A stretch of DNA of 64,000 nt, from the NCBI RefSeq assembly GCF_003046175.1, contig NZ_PZZM01000001.1:434001-498000 (forward strand), read 5' to 3'. The DNA comes from Bosea sp. 124. GTDB lineage: Bacteria; Pseudomonadota; Alphaproteobacteria; Rhizobiales; Beijerinckiaceae. A program made the position numbers and the translations under genes. Shown here in pieces: positions 15,007-24,073 of this stretch (positions are counted from its first letter, which is position 1; the number at the start of each line of letters is the position of its first letter). The notes under the pieces were generated by a model. It was not told the origin of the DNA, did no database searches, and saw only the letters and a program-made list of their open reading frames with translations.

Positions 15007-17988
15007 ATGAGCGAAGCCGGACAGGACTGGGCGCGATTGGGTGCGGCGGCAGCGCGGGATGCCAATCTCGCCGCCTTCGCGGCCGGCGGCGCGCTGCTGC
15101 TCTGGGACCATGGCGCCGAGCGGGCGGGTTTCGCCAATGCCGCCGGCCATGCCCTGCTCGGTGGCGACGCCGGAAGCGCCGCCCTTCCCGCCGCGACGCG
15201 CCAGCGTTTCGCGCTGCTCGCAGGCGGCCTCGCCTCCCGCGAAGGTGTGCGGCTGGAGCGGCTGCGGCTGACGTCCGGATTCGCAGCCACGCTCGTCACC
15301 TGCGGCTGCAAGCTGATCGCCAATGGCGATGGCGAATCCGTGCTTGCGATCGCCGTGCAGGCGGCCGAACTGCGGCGTCTCGGCGTCGTCGTTCCGCCGG
15401 CCGTGACCGAATCGATTCCCGCCAGCAGCGTTGCCGCGCCGGCGCCCGTGCCGGAGCCCCGCGATAGCGCCCCCGCTGCGCCCATCCGCGGCACGATCCG
15501 TTTCCTCTGGCAGAGCGACGCCGCCGGGCGGTTGACGAGCCTGTCGCCCAATATGGCCGATCTCGTCGGCCCGGAGGCGGCTGCCGCGCTCCCCGGTCGC
15601 CACTGGGCCGAATTGATCGGCTCTGCCGTGATTGACCGCAGCGGCGCATTGCTGGCGCGACTGGCGGGCGGTGCCACCTGGAGCGGTCACGAGGTCTTGT
15701 GGCGGACGGCGACGCCCGGCGAAGGCGCGCGTGTCGAACTGTCCGGCGTGCCGGTGCTCGACGCGGCGCGACAGGTCGCGGGTTTCCGCGGTTTCGGCCT
15801 GGTGCGTCCCGACGCTCGCGAGCCTTTCCCGCTGCCGACGGACGAGGCGATCGATACGACCGATGCCGCAGCCGGCGACGACGCGCACGCTTCCCGAGAC
15901 GCCCCAGCTGCGAATCGGCCCGAGATCGGCAGCGATGCCGCCGACACGGCTGTCGAGCCCCTGCCCGAGGCGGCGATGGTCGAGGCCCTCGATGCCGCCG
16001 TCGTCGCGGCGGCGCAGGATGCAGCCTCGCCCCAGCCCCAGAACGAGCCGGCCGGGGCAGAGCCCGAGGACCAGCCCGCGGCCGAAGCGATCGCGCCGCC
16101 CGATGTCGATGCCGACGCCGTGGAACAGCCCGCCACGCCTGCAGCGATCGTCCCGGAGCCTGCCGCCTCCGCCGCCAACATCGTGCCGCTGCGCAACGGG
16201 CATCTCGCTTCGGTGCGGCCCGTGCTCGAACCCTCGAAGGCCAATCTGAGCAAGGCCGAGCGCAACGCCTTCCGCGAGATCGCCAAGGCGCTGGGCGCGC
16301 GGATCGCCGGCGACGACGAGGCCGTGACCCCACGGCTGCCGCCGGTGGCGCCGCTGCGGTTGAAGGACGGGGAGACCGGCCTCTCCGCCGAGGCACCGCA
16401 GCCCCGGACCGATGCCGAGGGTGCTGCCGGCGCCACGAGGCCGCGCCTGCCCAACTCCCATGCCGACGTGCTCGACAAGCTGCCGATCGCAGTGCTGGTC
16501 AACCGCGGCGACGAGGCGCTCTACGCCAACCGGACGCTGCTCGACCTTCTGGACTACGCCGATCTCGACGATCTGGCGGCCGGCGGCGGCGTCAGCCGCC
16601 TGATCAAGGAAGCGACCCGCACCGATGGCGGCAGCATGATCCTGATCGACCGGCTCGGCCATCTCATCAGCGTCGATGCAGTCCTCTCCAGCGTCGCCTG
16701 GCAGGGCGAGCCGGCCACGCTGATGGCCTTCCGCCACCCGGATGGCGGCGGCGAGGTCAAGATCCTGACGCCGGAGGAGGCCGAAGACGCCGAGCTCGCG
16801 GCCGAGTTCGAGGCCGAGGACCGCGAGAGCGCGGCGCGCGTCGAGGCGCTCAGGCTCGATGCCGGCGTCCGCGATGCGCGGATCAACGAACTCGTCGCCA
16901 TGCTCGACACGGCGACGGACGGCGTCGTCACCGTCGATGACCGCGGCCGCATCCTCTCGCTCAACAAGACGGCCGAGGCGCTGTTCGGCTACGACCAGCG
17001 CGAGGTCACGGGCGAGCTGTTCACGCTGCTCTTCGCGGCCGAGAGCCATGCGCCGGCGCTGGACTATCTCGAAGGGCTCAAGGGCGGCGGCGTCGCCTCG
17101 GTGATGAACGATGGCCGCGAGGTCGTCGGCCGCGTCCGGCAAGGCGGCAAGATCCCGCTGTTCATGACCATGGGCCAGATCGCCGAGGGGGCGGAGCGCC
17201 GCTTCTGCGCCGTGCTGCGCGACATCACCGCCTGGAAGAAGACCGAGGGCGAGCTGGTCGAGGCGCGCAAGACAGCCGAGAAGGCGAGCGCGCAGAAATC
17301 CGACGTGCTCGCCAAGATCAGCCACGAGATCCGCACGCCGCTGAATGCGATCATCGGCTTTGCCGAGGTGATGGCGGAGGAGCGCTTCGGGCCGATCGCC
17401 AACGAGCGCTACAAGGAATACCTGCGCGACATCCACCAGTCGGGCGGCTACGTCATCAGCTTGGTCAACGACCTGCTCGACCTCGCCAAGATCGAGGCCG
17501 GCAAGCTCGATCTCGACTTCGTCAGCGTCAACCTGAACGAGATCGCGCTGTCGGCTGTCAGCCTGCTGCAGCCGGAGGCGCAGCGCGGCCGCGTCGTGCT
17601 GCGCTCGGGTCTCTCGCCGAAGCTGCCGCCGGTCGTGGCCGACGAGCGCTCGATCCGGCAGATCGTGATCAACCTGCTGTCGAACGCCGTGAAGTTCACC
17701 GATCCGGGCGGACAGGTCATCATCTCGACGGCGCTCGGCGACCAGGGCGAGGCGATCCTGCGGGTGCGCGATACCGGCATCGGCATGGACGACAGCGAGA
17801 TCGCGCTGGCGCTCGAACCGTTCCGGCAGGTGCCGACGACGCGCCGTGCCGGCGGCACCGGGCTCGGCCTACCCCTGACCAAGGCGCTGGTCGAGGCGAA
17901 CCGGGCCGCGATGTCGATCACCAGCGTCAAGAAGGAAGGCACGCTGGTGGAGATCACTTTCCCACCGCAGCGCGTTCTCGCAGGATAG
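15007..17988 (+). CDS. pdhS: PdhS-like cytoplasmic sensor histidine kinase
   Basis: 993 residues from the ATG at 15007; a GTG at 14950 lacks a ribosome site. The N-terminal 450 residues are Ala/Pro-rich, with PAS-like segments and a disordered acidic linker. PAS domains lie at about 480-580 and 630-750 (MLDTATDGVVTVDDRGRILS; LFGYDQREVTGELF). The HisKA domain has His773 in KISHEIRTPLNAIIGFAEVM, and the HATPase domain has NLLSNAVKF, DTGIGM and GGTGLGLPLTKALVEANRA. I see no transmembrane helix. The HisKA segment ERFGPIANERYKEYLRDIH closely matches Brucella PdhS, a cytoplasmic polar kinase of the DivK-CtrA cell-cycle network. That role is inferred by homology. Confidence 0.85.
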   Translation: MSEAGQDWARLGAAAARDANLAAFAAGGALLLWDHGAERAGFANAAGHALLGGDAGSAALPAATRQRFALLAGGLASREGVRLERLRLTSGFAATLVTCGCKLIANGDGESVLAIAVQAAELRRLGVVVPPAVTESIPASSVAAPAPVPEPRDSAPAAPIRGTIRFLWQSDAAGRLTSLSPNMADLVGPEAAAALPGRHWAELIGSAVIDRSGALLARLAGGATWSGHEVLWRTATPGEGARVELSGVPVLDAARQVAGFRGFGLVRPDAREPFPLPTDEAIDTTDAAAGDDAHASRDAPAANRPEIGSDAADTAVEPLPEAAMVEALDAAVVAAAQDAASPQPQNEPAGAEPEDQPAAEAIAPPDVDADAVEQPATPAAIVPEPAASAANIVPLRNGHLASVRPVLEPSKANLSKAERNAFREIAKALGARIAGDDEAVTPRLPPVAPLRLKDGETGLSAEAPQPRTDAEGAAGATRPRLPNSHADVLDKLPIAVLVNRGDEALYANRTLLDLLDYADLDDLAAGGGVSRLIKEATRTDGGSMILIDRLGHLISVDAVLSSVAWQGEPATLMAFRHPDGGGEVKILTPEEAEDAELAAEFEAEDRESAARVEALRLDAGVRDARINELVAMLDTATDGVVTVDDRGRILSLNKTAEALFGYDQREVTGELFTLLFAAESHAPALDYLEGLKGGGVASVMNDGREVVGRVRQGGKIPLFMTMGQIAEGAERRFCAVLRDITAWKKTEGELVEARKTAEKASAQKSDVLAKISHEIRTPLNAIIGFAEVMAEERFGPIANERYKEYLRDIHQSGGYVISLVNDLLDLAKIEAGKLDLDFVSVNLNEIALSAVSLLQPEAQRGRVVLRSGLSPKLPPVVADERSIRQIVINLLSNAVKFTDPGGQVIISTALGDQGEAILRVRDTGIGMDDSEIALALEPFRQVPTTRRAGGTGLGLPLTKALVEANRAAMSITSVKKEGTLVEITFPPQRVLAG

Positions 17989-18073
17989 ATATTCTTTTCG
18001 GACTGATGCGCAACGACGGTCTCTCCTGTAACGACAGGACCCGTCGCCCCCTGTCCGCAAAGGCCGCCTTCCC

Positions 18074-18736
18074 ATGACACTGACGATCTATGGCTGCTAC
18101 CGCTCGCGCGCCTCGCGCAACATCTGGCTTGCCAACGAAATGGGGCTGGCCTTCACCCATGTGCCGGTGATCCAGGTCTACCGCCTGCCCGACCCCAACG
18201 CAGCCGGCGCACCGCTGCACACGCAGAGCCCCGACTTCCTCGCCGTCAATCCGAAGGGGCAGATCCCCGCGATCGACGACGGCGGCTTCAGGCTGCAGGA
18301 GTCGCTGGCGATCAACCTCTATCTCGCCCGCAAGCATGGCGGGCCGCTCGCCCCGAAGGACGCCCAGGAAGAGGGCCTGACGGTGATGTGGTCGCTCTGG
18401 GCCGCGACCGCTGTCGAGCCCCATGCGCTGAACATCCAGTATCACATGGCGGCCTACCCGCCGGAGAAGCGCAAGCCAGAGCTGGTCGAGGCGGCGCTGG
18501 CGGCCCTGCCCGGCCCCTTCGCGGTGCTCGACAAGGTGCTGGCCGAGGGCGGCGGCTTCGTCATGGGCGGCCGCTTCACCGTCGCCGACATCAACGTCGC
18601 CGAGATCATCCGCTACGCCAAGCCGGCGACGTCCCTGTTCGAGGCGGCGCCGCATGTCAAAGCCTGGCTCGATGCCTGCCATGCCCGCCCCGCCTTCAAG
18701 GCGATGTGGCAGGCACGGGACGCGGAGGCGGCCTGA
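18074..18736 (+). CDS. Glutathione S-transferase family protein
   Basis: 220 residues. The N-terminal thioredoxin-like domain shows MTLTIYGCYRSRASRNIWLA, the cis-Pro region NPKGQIPAIDDGGF and the glutathione-binding LQESLAINLYLARKHG. The C-terminal helical domain has GGRFTVADINVAEIIRYAK with the conserved N-capping box Asp. Such cytosolic GSTs conjugate glutathione to electrophiles or act as peroxidases or isomerases; the substrate is not evident. It is a single gene between the kinase and a convergent LysM-type gene 15 bp away. Confidence 0.88.
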   Translation: MTLTIYGCYRSRASRNIWLANEMGLAFTHVPVIQVYRLPDPNAAGAPLHTQSPDFLAVNPKGQIPAIDDGGFRLQESLAINLYLARKHGGPLAPKDAQEEGLTVMWSLWAATAVEPHALNIQYHMAAYPPEKRKPELVEAALAALPGPFAVLDKVLAEGGGFVMGGRFTVADINVAEIIRYAKPATSLFEAAPHVKAWLDACHARPAFKAMWQARDAEAA

Positions 18737-18751
18737 CCTCGATAAGGCAGC

Positions 18752-19711
18752 TCAGAACAGGCTTCTGAGCTGCCTGTCGGAGGTGCAGTCCACGCGCTCG
18801 CCGTTCTCGTCGAAGAGCAGGTCTTCCTTGACGAGTTCGGCAGCACGCCCGCCGACATAGGTGCCCGTTGCTGACATGCCGATCGCAATCGCGACGCCCA
18901 CCCAGCCGAAGGGGGTTGCCAGCACCATCGTGGCCAAGCCAACGCCTACGACAGTGCCGATCGCGCCTCCGGCCGTCTCGCCTGCCCAATCCACGAGCAC
19001 GCCGATACGCTCTTCGCGCGTCTCGGCCGCCTTATATTCAAGATAGGTCGTGCCGAGATCGACGACCTTGAGCACGACCCCGCCGTATTTCGCGACTTTG
19101 GTGATACGCTCGATCTTATCGACCTCTTTGAGGATCGACGCGGCGCGGTTGGTCGCGTGTGGCTTGATGCGAATGACTTCATTCAGCTTGCGGTCAGGAT
19201 AAACCAATTTTCGTAGTACGCCCATTTCCTTGGTCGCGCTGGCCAGAGAAACACGCCGCCTGTAATCGTATTGTCCTTTCGTAATTTTTCCACCTTTCAA
19301 CTGGGAATATTGCCTAGTAACATCAATAATTCTGGGACCCGCCTCCCGCATTCTTTTTTCGACAAGGTCGACGAACCCACTTGCTCCGGATGAAACGTAG
19401 TCAAACGCGTCTTCGGTATTGATCGTCTTCAGACATTGCTTGGTGGCGTCGTCCTTCCTCAGGATTCCCCGCGAGATCGTGGCCGCGTTCGCGACAATCG
19501 TGACCGGGCAGCTCCCGCTCGTGTTCATGCTCGGAAGCATGATCACCTGCCCCGGGCGGATCTTGTCGATGTCGGTCAGCCAAGGATTGTTGCCGCGAAT
19601 GAGGCCGATGATCACTTCCCTGTCTTTGCGGAAGGACGCCGCGCCGTAGTGATTTCGGGCAATGCGATACAGCTGTTCGCCAGACGCGACTGTGTAGAAC
19701 GAGACCGTCAT
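18752..19711 (-). CDS. LysM-like domain protein with C-terminal glycine-zipper hairpin
   Basis: 319 residues. Residues 4-60 resemble a LysM module (YTVASGEQLYRIARNHYG; NPWLTDIDKIRPGQVIMLPS), which binds N-acetylglucosamine-containing glycans. There is no signal peptide. Residues 60-240 are charged and helical, of unknown family. Residues about 245-288 (GGAIGTVVGVGLATMVLATP, then FGWVGVAIAIGMSATG) are a hydrophobic Gly/Ala-rich hairpin like those of pore-forming or membrane-inserting effectors. The tail is polar with one Cys. The stretch at 19195-19345 is clearly more AT-rich than neighbouring genes, suggesting recent transfer. No immunity-like partner gene is adjacent. Function is unknown. 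Confidence 0.6.
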   Translation of the reverse strand: MTVSFYTVASGEQLYRIARNHYGAASFRKDREVIIGLIRGNNPWLTDIDKIRPGQVIMLPSMNTSGSCPVTIVANAATISRGILRKDDATKQCLKTINTEDAFDYVSSGASGFVDLVEKRMREAGPRIIDVTRQYSQLKGGKITKGQYDYRRRVSLASATKEMGVLRKLVYPDRKLNEVIRIKPHATNRAASILKEVDKIERITKVAKYGGVVLKVVDLGTTYLEYKAAETREERIGVLVDWAGETAGGAIGTVVGVGLATMVLATPFGWVGVAIAIGMSATGTYVGGRAAELVKEDLLFDENGERVDCTSDRQLRSLF

Positions 19712-19912
19712 TTCTCGGATTTATCCAGTCGAGTTGGAATATAATCGATGCGATGCCGCGAAAGCGCCTGTCAAGGTCAACGCGATTGATTGGAAGCATC
19801 CGAGACGCGTCGCCGCGCGACGGCGTGGAAATCGGGTGGCGCCGGTCTGCGACCCGGTCTAACAGCCGGCGAACGGTGGAGTCTCCGCCGTCATCGAATC
19901 TAGGTCTGTGCG

Positions 19913-20842
19913 ATGGCCTCCATATCCTCCACCACCCCTGCGATGGGCCTTCGCGAGTGGCTTCTCCTGCTGCTGCTCTCGGTGCTCTGGGGCGGATCGT
20001 TCTTCTTCGGCAAGATCGCCGTCGGCGAATGGCCGCCGCTGATGGTGGTGCAGGCGCGCTGCGCGCTGGCGGCCGGGGCGCTCTATCTCGTGCTGCGCGC
20101 GCGGGGCCTCGACCTCGCCGTGGGCGGCGCGATGTGGCGCTCCTTCTTCGGCATGGGGCTGCTCAACAACCTGATCCCGTTCTGCCTGATCTTCTGGAGC
20201 CAGACGCAGCTGCCGAGCGGGCTCTCCGCCATCCTGAACGCGACCACGCCGGTCTTCGGCGTGGTCGTGGCGCATGTCTTCGGCCGCAACGAGCGGGCGA
20301 CGCCTCTAAAGATAGGTGGCGTGCTCGCGGGCCTGTGCGGCGTCGCCATCCTGATGGGGCCGGACGCCGTGTCGGGCTTCGGCGACTCGCTGCTGGCGCA
20401 GCTCGCCGGCCTCGGCGCGGCGCTTTCCTATGGCTTCTCGGGCCTCTATGGCCGCCGCTTCCGGGAGCTGCCGCCGCTGGTCACGGCGACGGGGCAGCTC
20501 AGCGCCACCAGCCTCATGATGCTGCCGATCGTCCTCGCCTTCGCGCCGCCCTGGGCCTTGCCGGTGCCGAGCTGGCAGGCGGCGGGCGCGCTTGTCGGTC
20601 TCGCGCTCATCTCGACGGCGCTGGCCTATGTGATCTTCTTCGAGATCATGCGGCGCGCGGGTGCGACGAATGTGATGCTGGTGACCTTCCTGATTCCGGT
20701 CAGCGCCATCCTGCTCGGCGTCGGGCTTCTCGGCGAGAGCCTGCTGCCGCGCCATTTCGCCGGCATGGCTGCGATCTTCGCGGGGCTCGCCCTGATCGAC
20801 GGGCGGCTGTTCCGGCGGAGGCAAGCGGCCAGCGCGACCTGA
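19913..20842 (+). CDS. DMT-superfamily (EamA) transporter
   Basis: 309 residues with ten predicted transmembrane helices in two EamA repeats. The first contains LLLLLLSVLWGGSFFFGKIA and LPSGLSAILNATTPVFGVVV. The second contains LGAALSYGFSGLYGRRF and ATNVMLVTFLIPVSAILLGV. EamA proteins usually export amino acids or other small metabolites across the inner membrane. The substrate is not predictable from this sequence. It is a single gene before the LysR-tct group, with AGGT seven bases before the ATG as the only ribosome site. Confidence 0.85.
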   Translation: MASISSTTPAMGLREWLLLLLLSVLWGGSFFFGKIAVGEWPPLMVVQARCALAAGALYLVLRARGLDLAVGGAMWRSFFGMGLLNNLIPFCLIFWSQTQLPSGLSAILNATTPVFGVVVAHVFGRNERATPLKIGGVLAGLCGVAILMGPDAVSGFGDSLLAQLAGLGAALSYGFSGLYGRRFRELPPLVTATGQLSATSLMMLPIVLAFAPPWALPVPSWQAAGALVGLALISTALAYVIFFEIMRRAGATNVMLVTFLIPVSAILLGVGLLGESLLPRHFAGMAAIFAGLALIDGRLFRRRQAASAT

Positions 20843-20996
20843 CGGCCGCGATCCCCATCGATCGCGCCGAGGTTTGTTGCCAAAAAATTATGAATTGTTC
20901 TAGGGTCGCTTTCGCGGCCTGAGCCGCTATCGGCTTCACGGTGACGACTGGAAGATATCGAGCCAACGATACGCCAGAGGGGATCAGAGGAACACC

Positions 20997-21986
20997 ATGG
21001 ATGTTCGGCAACTGCGATGTTTCATCGCGGTGGCGGAGGAGCTTCATTTCGGCCGAGCGGCCGAGCGGCTCGGTCTCGCGCCTCCAGCCCTTTCCCGGCA
21101 GATCAGTACGCTCGAGGAAGAGCTCGGCTGCGTCCTGCTGACCCGCACCACCCGGCAGGTGGCGCTGACCCGTGCCGGCCTGATCATGCTCGAAGAAGCC
21201 AAGGGCATCCTCGCCCGGATGGAGCACGCCTCGCGGGCCGTGCGCGAGGCCTCGCTCGCGTCGGGCAAGGTGTTGAGGATCGGGGCGATCGATGCCGCCT
21301 CGTCGAGCTTCGTGCCCGAGGCTCTGGTCGCCTTCCGCGAGCGCTATCCCGGCGTCGAGATCAAATTCGTCGAGGCGATGACGGCCCCCCTCATCCAGAT
21401 GCTGGAGGCCGGCAAGCTCGACCTCGCCTTGACCCGGCCGCCGCGCAAGCCGACCGACTGCGCGTTCGAGGTGCTGCGCGTCGAACGTCCGATCGTGGTG
21501 CTGAACGAGACGCATCCGCTGGCGGCGCACGAGCACCTGACGATGCAGGATCTCGTCGGCCAGCCCTTCGTCGTACCCTCCAAGCGGATCCGGCCCTTCG
21601 CCTATGATCTGGTGATGGCCTATTTCGAGAGCGTGGGCACCGTGCCCAATGTCAGCATCGAGGCGACGGAGAAGCCGGCGATGATGTCGGCCGTCGCGGC
21701 CGGGCTCGGCATGGCGCTGGCGCCGGACTGGGTCTCGCGGCTGAGCTTTCCGGGCGTGGCGATGCGGCGCCTGCGCGGCGCCCTGCTCGATCCGCCGCCG
21801 CCCGGCGCGCTCGTCGGCATCGCCTGGCGGCCGCAGCAGCGGCTCGGCCCCCGCGACGATTTCCTCGCGATCCTGCGCGAGAGCGTCACCCTGATCGACG
21901 AACGCCATGTCCTGCCATTCGCCATTCCCGCCACGAAGCTGAAACGTGCGGCCCGCCTCGTCGGGTCGTCAGTCGGAGGAGCCTGA
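20997..21986 (+). CDS. LysR-family transcriptional regulator of the tct genes
   Basis: 329 residues. The LysR helix-turn-helix is clear at residues 1-60 (MDVRQLRCFIAVAEELHFGR, then LGLAPPALSRQISTLEEELG). The effector domain follows (VLRIGAIDAASSSFVPEALV; SVAAGLGMALAPDW-type loop). Its stop overlaps the next start in TGATG, and the ribosome site of tctB (GGAGGAG) lies inside this gene, so the regulator is translationally coupled to the transporter it probably controls. The 154-bp region upstream has an AT-rich patch (around 20878-20905) that could hold the autoregulatory site. The inducer is likely the transported carboxylate. Confidence 0.9.
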   Translation: MDVRQLRCFIAVAEELHFGRAAERLGLAPPALSRQISTLEEELGCVLLTRTTRQVALTRAGLIMLEEAKGILARMEHASRAVREASLASGKVLRIGAIDAASSSFVPEALVAFRERYPGVEIKFVEAMTAPLIQMLEAGKLDLALTRPPRKPTDCAFEVLRVERPIVVLNETHPLAAHEHLTMQDLVGQPFVVPSKRIRPFAYDLVMAYFESVGTVPNVSIEATEKPAMMSAVAAGLGMALAPDWVSRLSFPGVAMRRLRGALLDPPPPGALVGIAWRPQQRLGPRDDFLAILRESVTLIDERHVLPFAIPATKLKRAARLVGSSVGGA

Positions 21987-22504
21987 TGAGTTTGAACCAA
22001 ATCGAAAGGGCACAGGGCATTCGCGTCCGGTCCACCCAGGATCTGGCGGCAGGGCTGTTCATGATCCTGCTCGCGGCGATCGCCATCATCATGTCCTGGG
22101 AGCTCCCCATGGGCACGCTGCGCCAGCTCGGGCCGGGCATGCTGCCGAAGTCCTTCGCGGTGATCTGCGCGGGCCTCGGCGCGCTGCTGGTGCTGTCGAG
22201 CCTGCGCTTCCATGGCGAGGCCTTGTCGGGCTGGTCCTGGCGCGGTGTCTTCTTCGTCCTGGGTGCGGCTTGCGTCTTCGCGCTGTGCATTCGCGGCTTC
22301 GACTTCGGACCGATCCATGTGCCGCAGCTCGGCCTGGCCGTGGCCGGCCCGCTGGTCATCCTGATCTCGGGTCTGGCGGCCGACGATTTCCGGCCCAAAG
22401 AACTGGTGATCTTCGCGGTGGCGATGAGCACGGCCTGCGCGCTGCTGTTCAAATACGCGCTGTCGCTGCCGATCCCGCTCGCACCCTGGCTGCTGGGAAT
22501 CTGA
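21986..22504 (+). CDS. tctB: Tripartite tricarboxylate transporter small membrane subunit TctB
   Basis: 172 residues with four hydrophobic segments (DLAAGLFMILLAAIAIIMSW; MLPKSFAVICAGLGALLVLS; GVFFVLGAACVFALCI; VAGPLVILISGLAADDF) and the TctB pattern LGPGMLPK. It is the poorly conserved small inner-membrane subunit of the secondary, ion-driven TTT system. Translation starts in a 1-bp overlap with the LysR stop, and tctA follows after 4 bp. The order here is lysR-tctB-tctA-tctC. Confidence 0.88.
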   Translation: MSLNQIERAQGIRVRSTQDLAAGLFMILLAAIAIIMSWELPMGTLRQLGPGMLPKSFAVICAGLGALLVLSSLRFHGEALSGWSWRGVFFVLGAACVFALCIRGFDFGPIHVPQLGLAVAGPLVILISGLAADDFRPKELVIFAVAMSTACALLFKYALSLPIPLAPWLLGI

Positions 22505-22508
22505 CGCC

Positions 22509-24008
22509 GTGGATATGTTCTCCAATCTCGCTCTCGGCTTTGGCGTCGCGCTGTCGCTCCAGAACCTCGCTTTGTGCTTCGCCGGCTGTCTCGTCGGCAC
22601 GCTGATCGGCGTTCTGCCGGGCGTCGGCCCGATCGCCACCATCGCCATCCTGCTGCCGATCACCTTCGGGCTCGACCCGGTCGGCGCCCTGATCATGCTC
22701 GCCGGCATCTATTACGGCGCGCAATATGGCGGCTCGACCACCGCCATCCTGGTCAACATCCCCGGCGAAGCGACCTCGGTCGTGACGACGCTGGACGGCC
22801 ACCAGATGGCCAAGCAGGGCCGCGCCGGCGTGGCGCTCGGCACCGCGGCGCTCGGCTCCTTCTTCGCCGGCTGCGTCGCCACCCTGTTCATCGCGGCGCT
22901 CGGCGCCCCGCTGACCAAGCTCGCCTTGCTGTTCGGCCCGGCCGAGTATTTCTCGCTGATGGTGATGGGCCTGTGCTTTGCCGTCGTGCTGGCGCGTGGC
23001 TCAATCCTCAAGGCCTTCTGCATGATCATGCTGGGCCTGCTGCTCTCCACCGTCGGCACCGACCTCGAGACCGGCCAGGAGCGCATGACGATGGGCTTCG
23101 CCCCGCTCGCCGACGGCATCGACTTCGCCGTGCTGGCAATGGGCGTGTTCGGCTTCGCCGAGGTGCTGCGCAACCTCGAGAACACCGAGACCCGGGATGT
23201 GGTGCGCGCCAAGATCGGCCGGCTCCTGCCGGACTGGAACGACATCAAGCAGTCAGCCGCGCCCGTACTGCGCGGCACCTTCATCGGCGGCATTCTCGGC
23301 ATCCTGCCGGGCAATGGCGCGGTGCTGGGGCCGTTCGCGAGCTATACGCTGGAAAAAAAGATCGCCAAGGATCCGTCCCGCTTCGGCAAGGGCGCGATCG
23401 AGGGCGTGGCGGGGCCTGAATCGGCCAACAACGCCGGCGCCCAGACGGCCTTCATCCCGCTGCTGACGCTCGGCATCCCGCCCAACGCCGTGATGGCGCT
23501 GATGGTCGGCGCCATGACGATCCACGGCATCATCCCCGGCCCGCAGGTCATGACCAAGAACCCGGAGCTATTCTGGGGCATGATCGCCTCGATGTGGATC
23601 GGCAACCTGATGCTGCTGATCATCAACCTGCCGCTGGTCGGGGTCTGGGTGAAGCTGCTGCAGGTGCCCTATCGCCTGATGTTCCCGTCGATCCTGATCT
23701 TCTGCTGCATCGGCATCTACTCGGTGAACAACCAGCCGGTGGACGTCGCCTTCACCGCCATGTTCGGGCTGTTCGGCTACCTGCTGATCAAGCTCGGCTT
23801 CGAACCGGCTCCGATGCTGCTCGGCTTCGTGCTCGGCAAGCTGATGGAAGAGAAGCTCCGCCAGGCGCTGATCATCTCGCGCGGCTCGTTCATGACCTTC
23901 GTCGAGCGCCCGATCTCGGCCGGGCTCCTGGTCGTCGCCGTGGCCATTCTGGTCGTCGCCTTGCTGCCGTCGATCAACAAGAAGCGCGACGAGGTCTTCA
24001 CCGAATGA
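22509..24008 (+). CDS. tctA: Tripartite tricarboxylate transporter large membrane subunit TctA
   Basis: 499 residues from a GTG at 22509, with an ATG two codons later. About 11-12 transmembrane helices are visible with the two TctA signatures: GVLPGVGPIATIAILLPITF near residues 35-55 and GILGILPGNGAVLGPFASY near 265. The conserved LGIPPNAVMALMVGAMTIHG segment is also present. This subunit forms the translocation path and receives substrate from the periplasmic TctC protein. It is the third gene of the LysR-led operon. Confidence 0.92.
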   Translation: MDMFSNLALGFGVALSLQNLALCFAGCLVGTLIGVLPGVGPIATIAILLPITFGLDPVGALIMLAGIYYGAQYGGSTTAILVNIPGEATSVVTTLDGHQMAKQGRAGVALGTAALGSFFAGCVATLFIAALGAPLTKLALLFGPAEYFSLMVMGLCFAVVLARGSILKAFCMIMLGLLLSTVGTDLETGQERMTMGFAPLADGIDFAVLAMGVFGFAEVLRNLENTETRDVVRAKIGRLLPDWNDIKQSAAPVLRGTFIGGILGILPGNGAVLGPFASYTLEKKIAKDPSRFGKGAIEGVAGPESANNAGAQTAFIPLLTLGIPPNAVMALMVGAMTIHGIIPGPQVMTKNPELFWGMIASMWIGNLMLLIINLPLVGVWVKLLQVPYRLMFPSILIFCCIGIYSVNNQPVDVAFTAMFGLFGYLLIKLGFEPAPMLLGFVLGKLMEEKLRQALIISRGSFMTFVERPISAGLLVVAVAILVVALLPSINKKRDEVFTE

Positions 24009-24073
24009 CGGGGTTGCCGTGCCAAAGGTGCGGCCCCACTTTGCCTCCCAACGATAAAGAGGAAGGATCCGCC

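Noticed and set aside
14830..17436. An 868-codon minus-strand frame antisense to the histidine kinase
   Set aside because: A shadow of a GC-rich gene. The plus strand has full HisKA and HATPase motifs.
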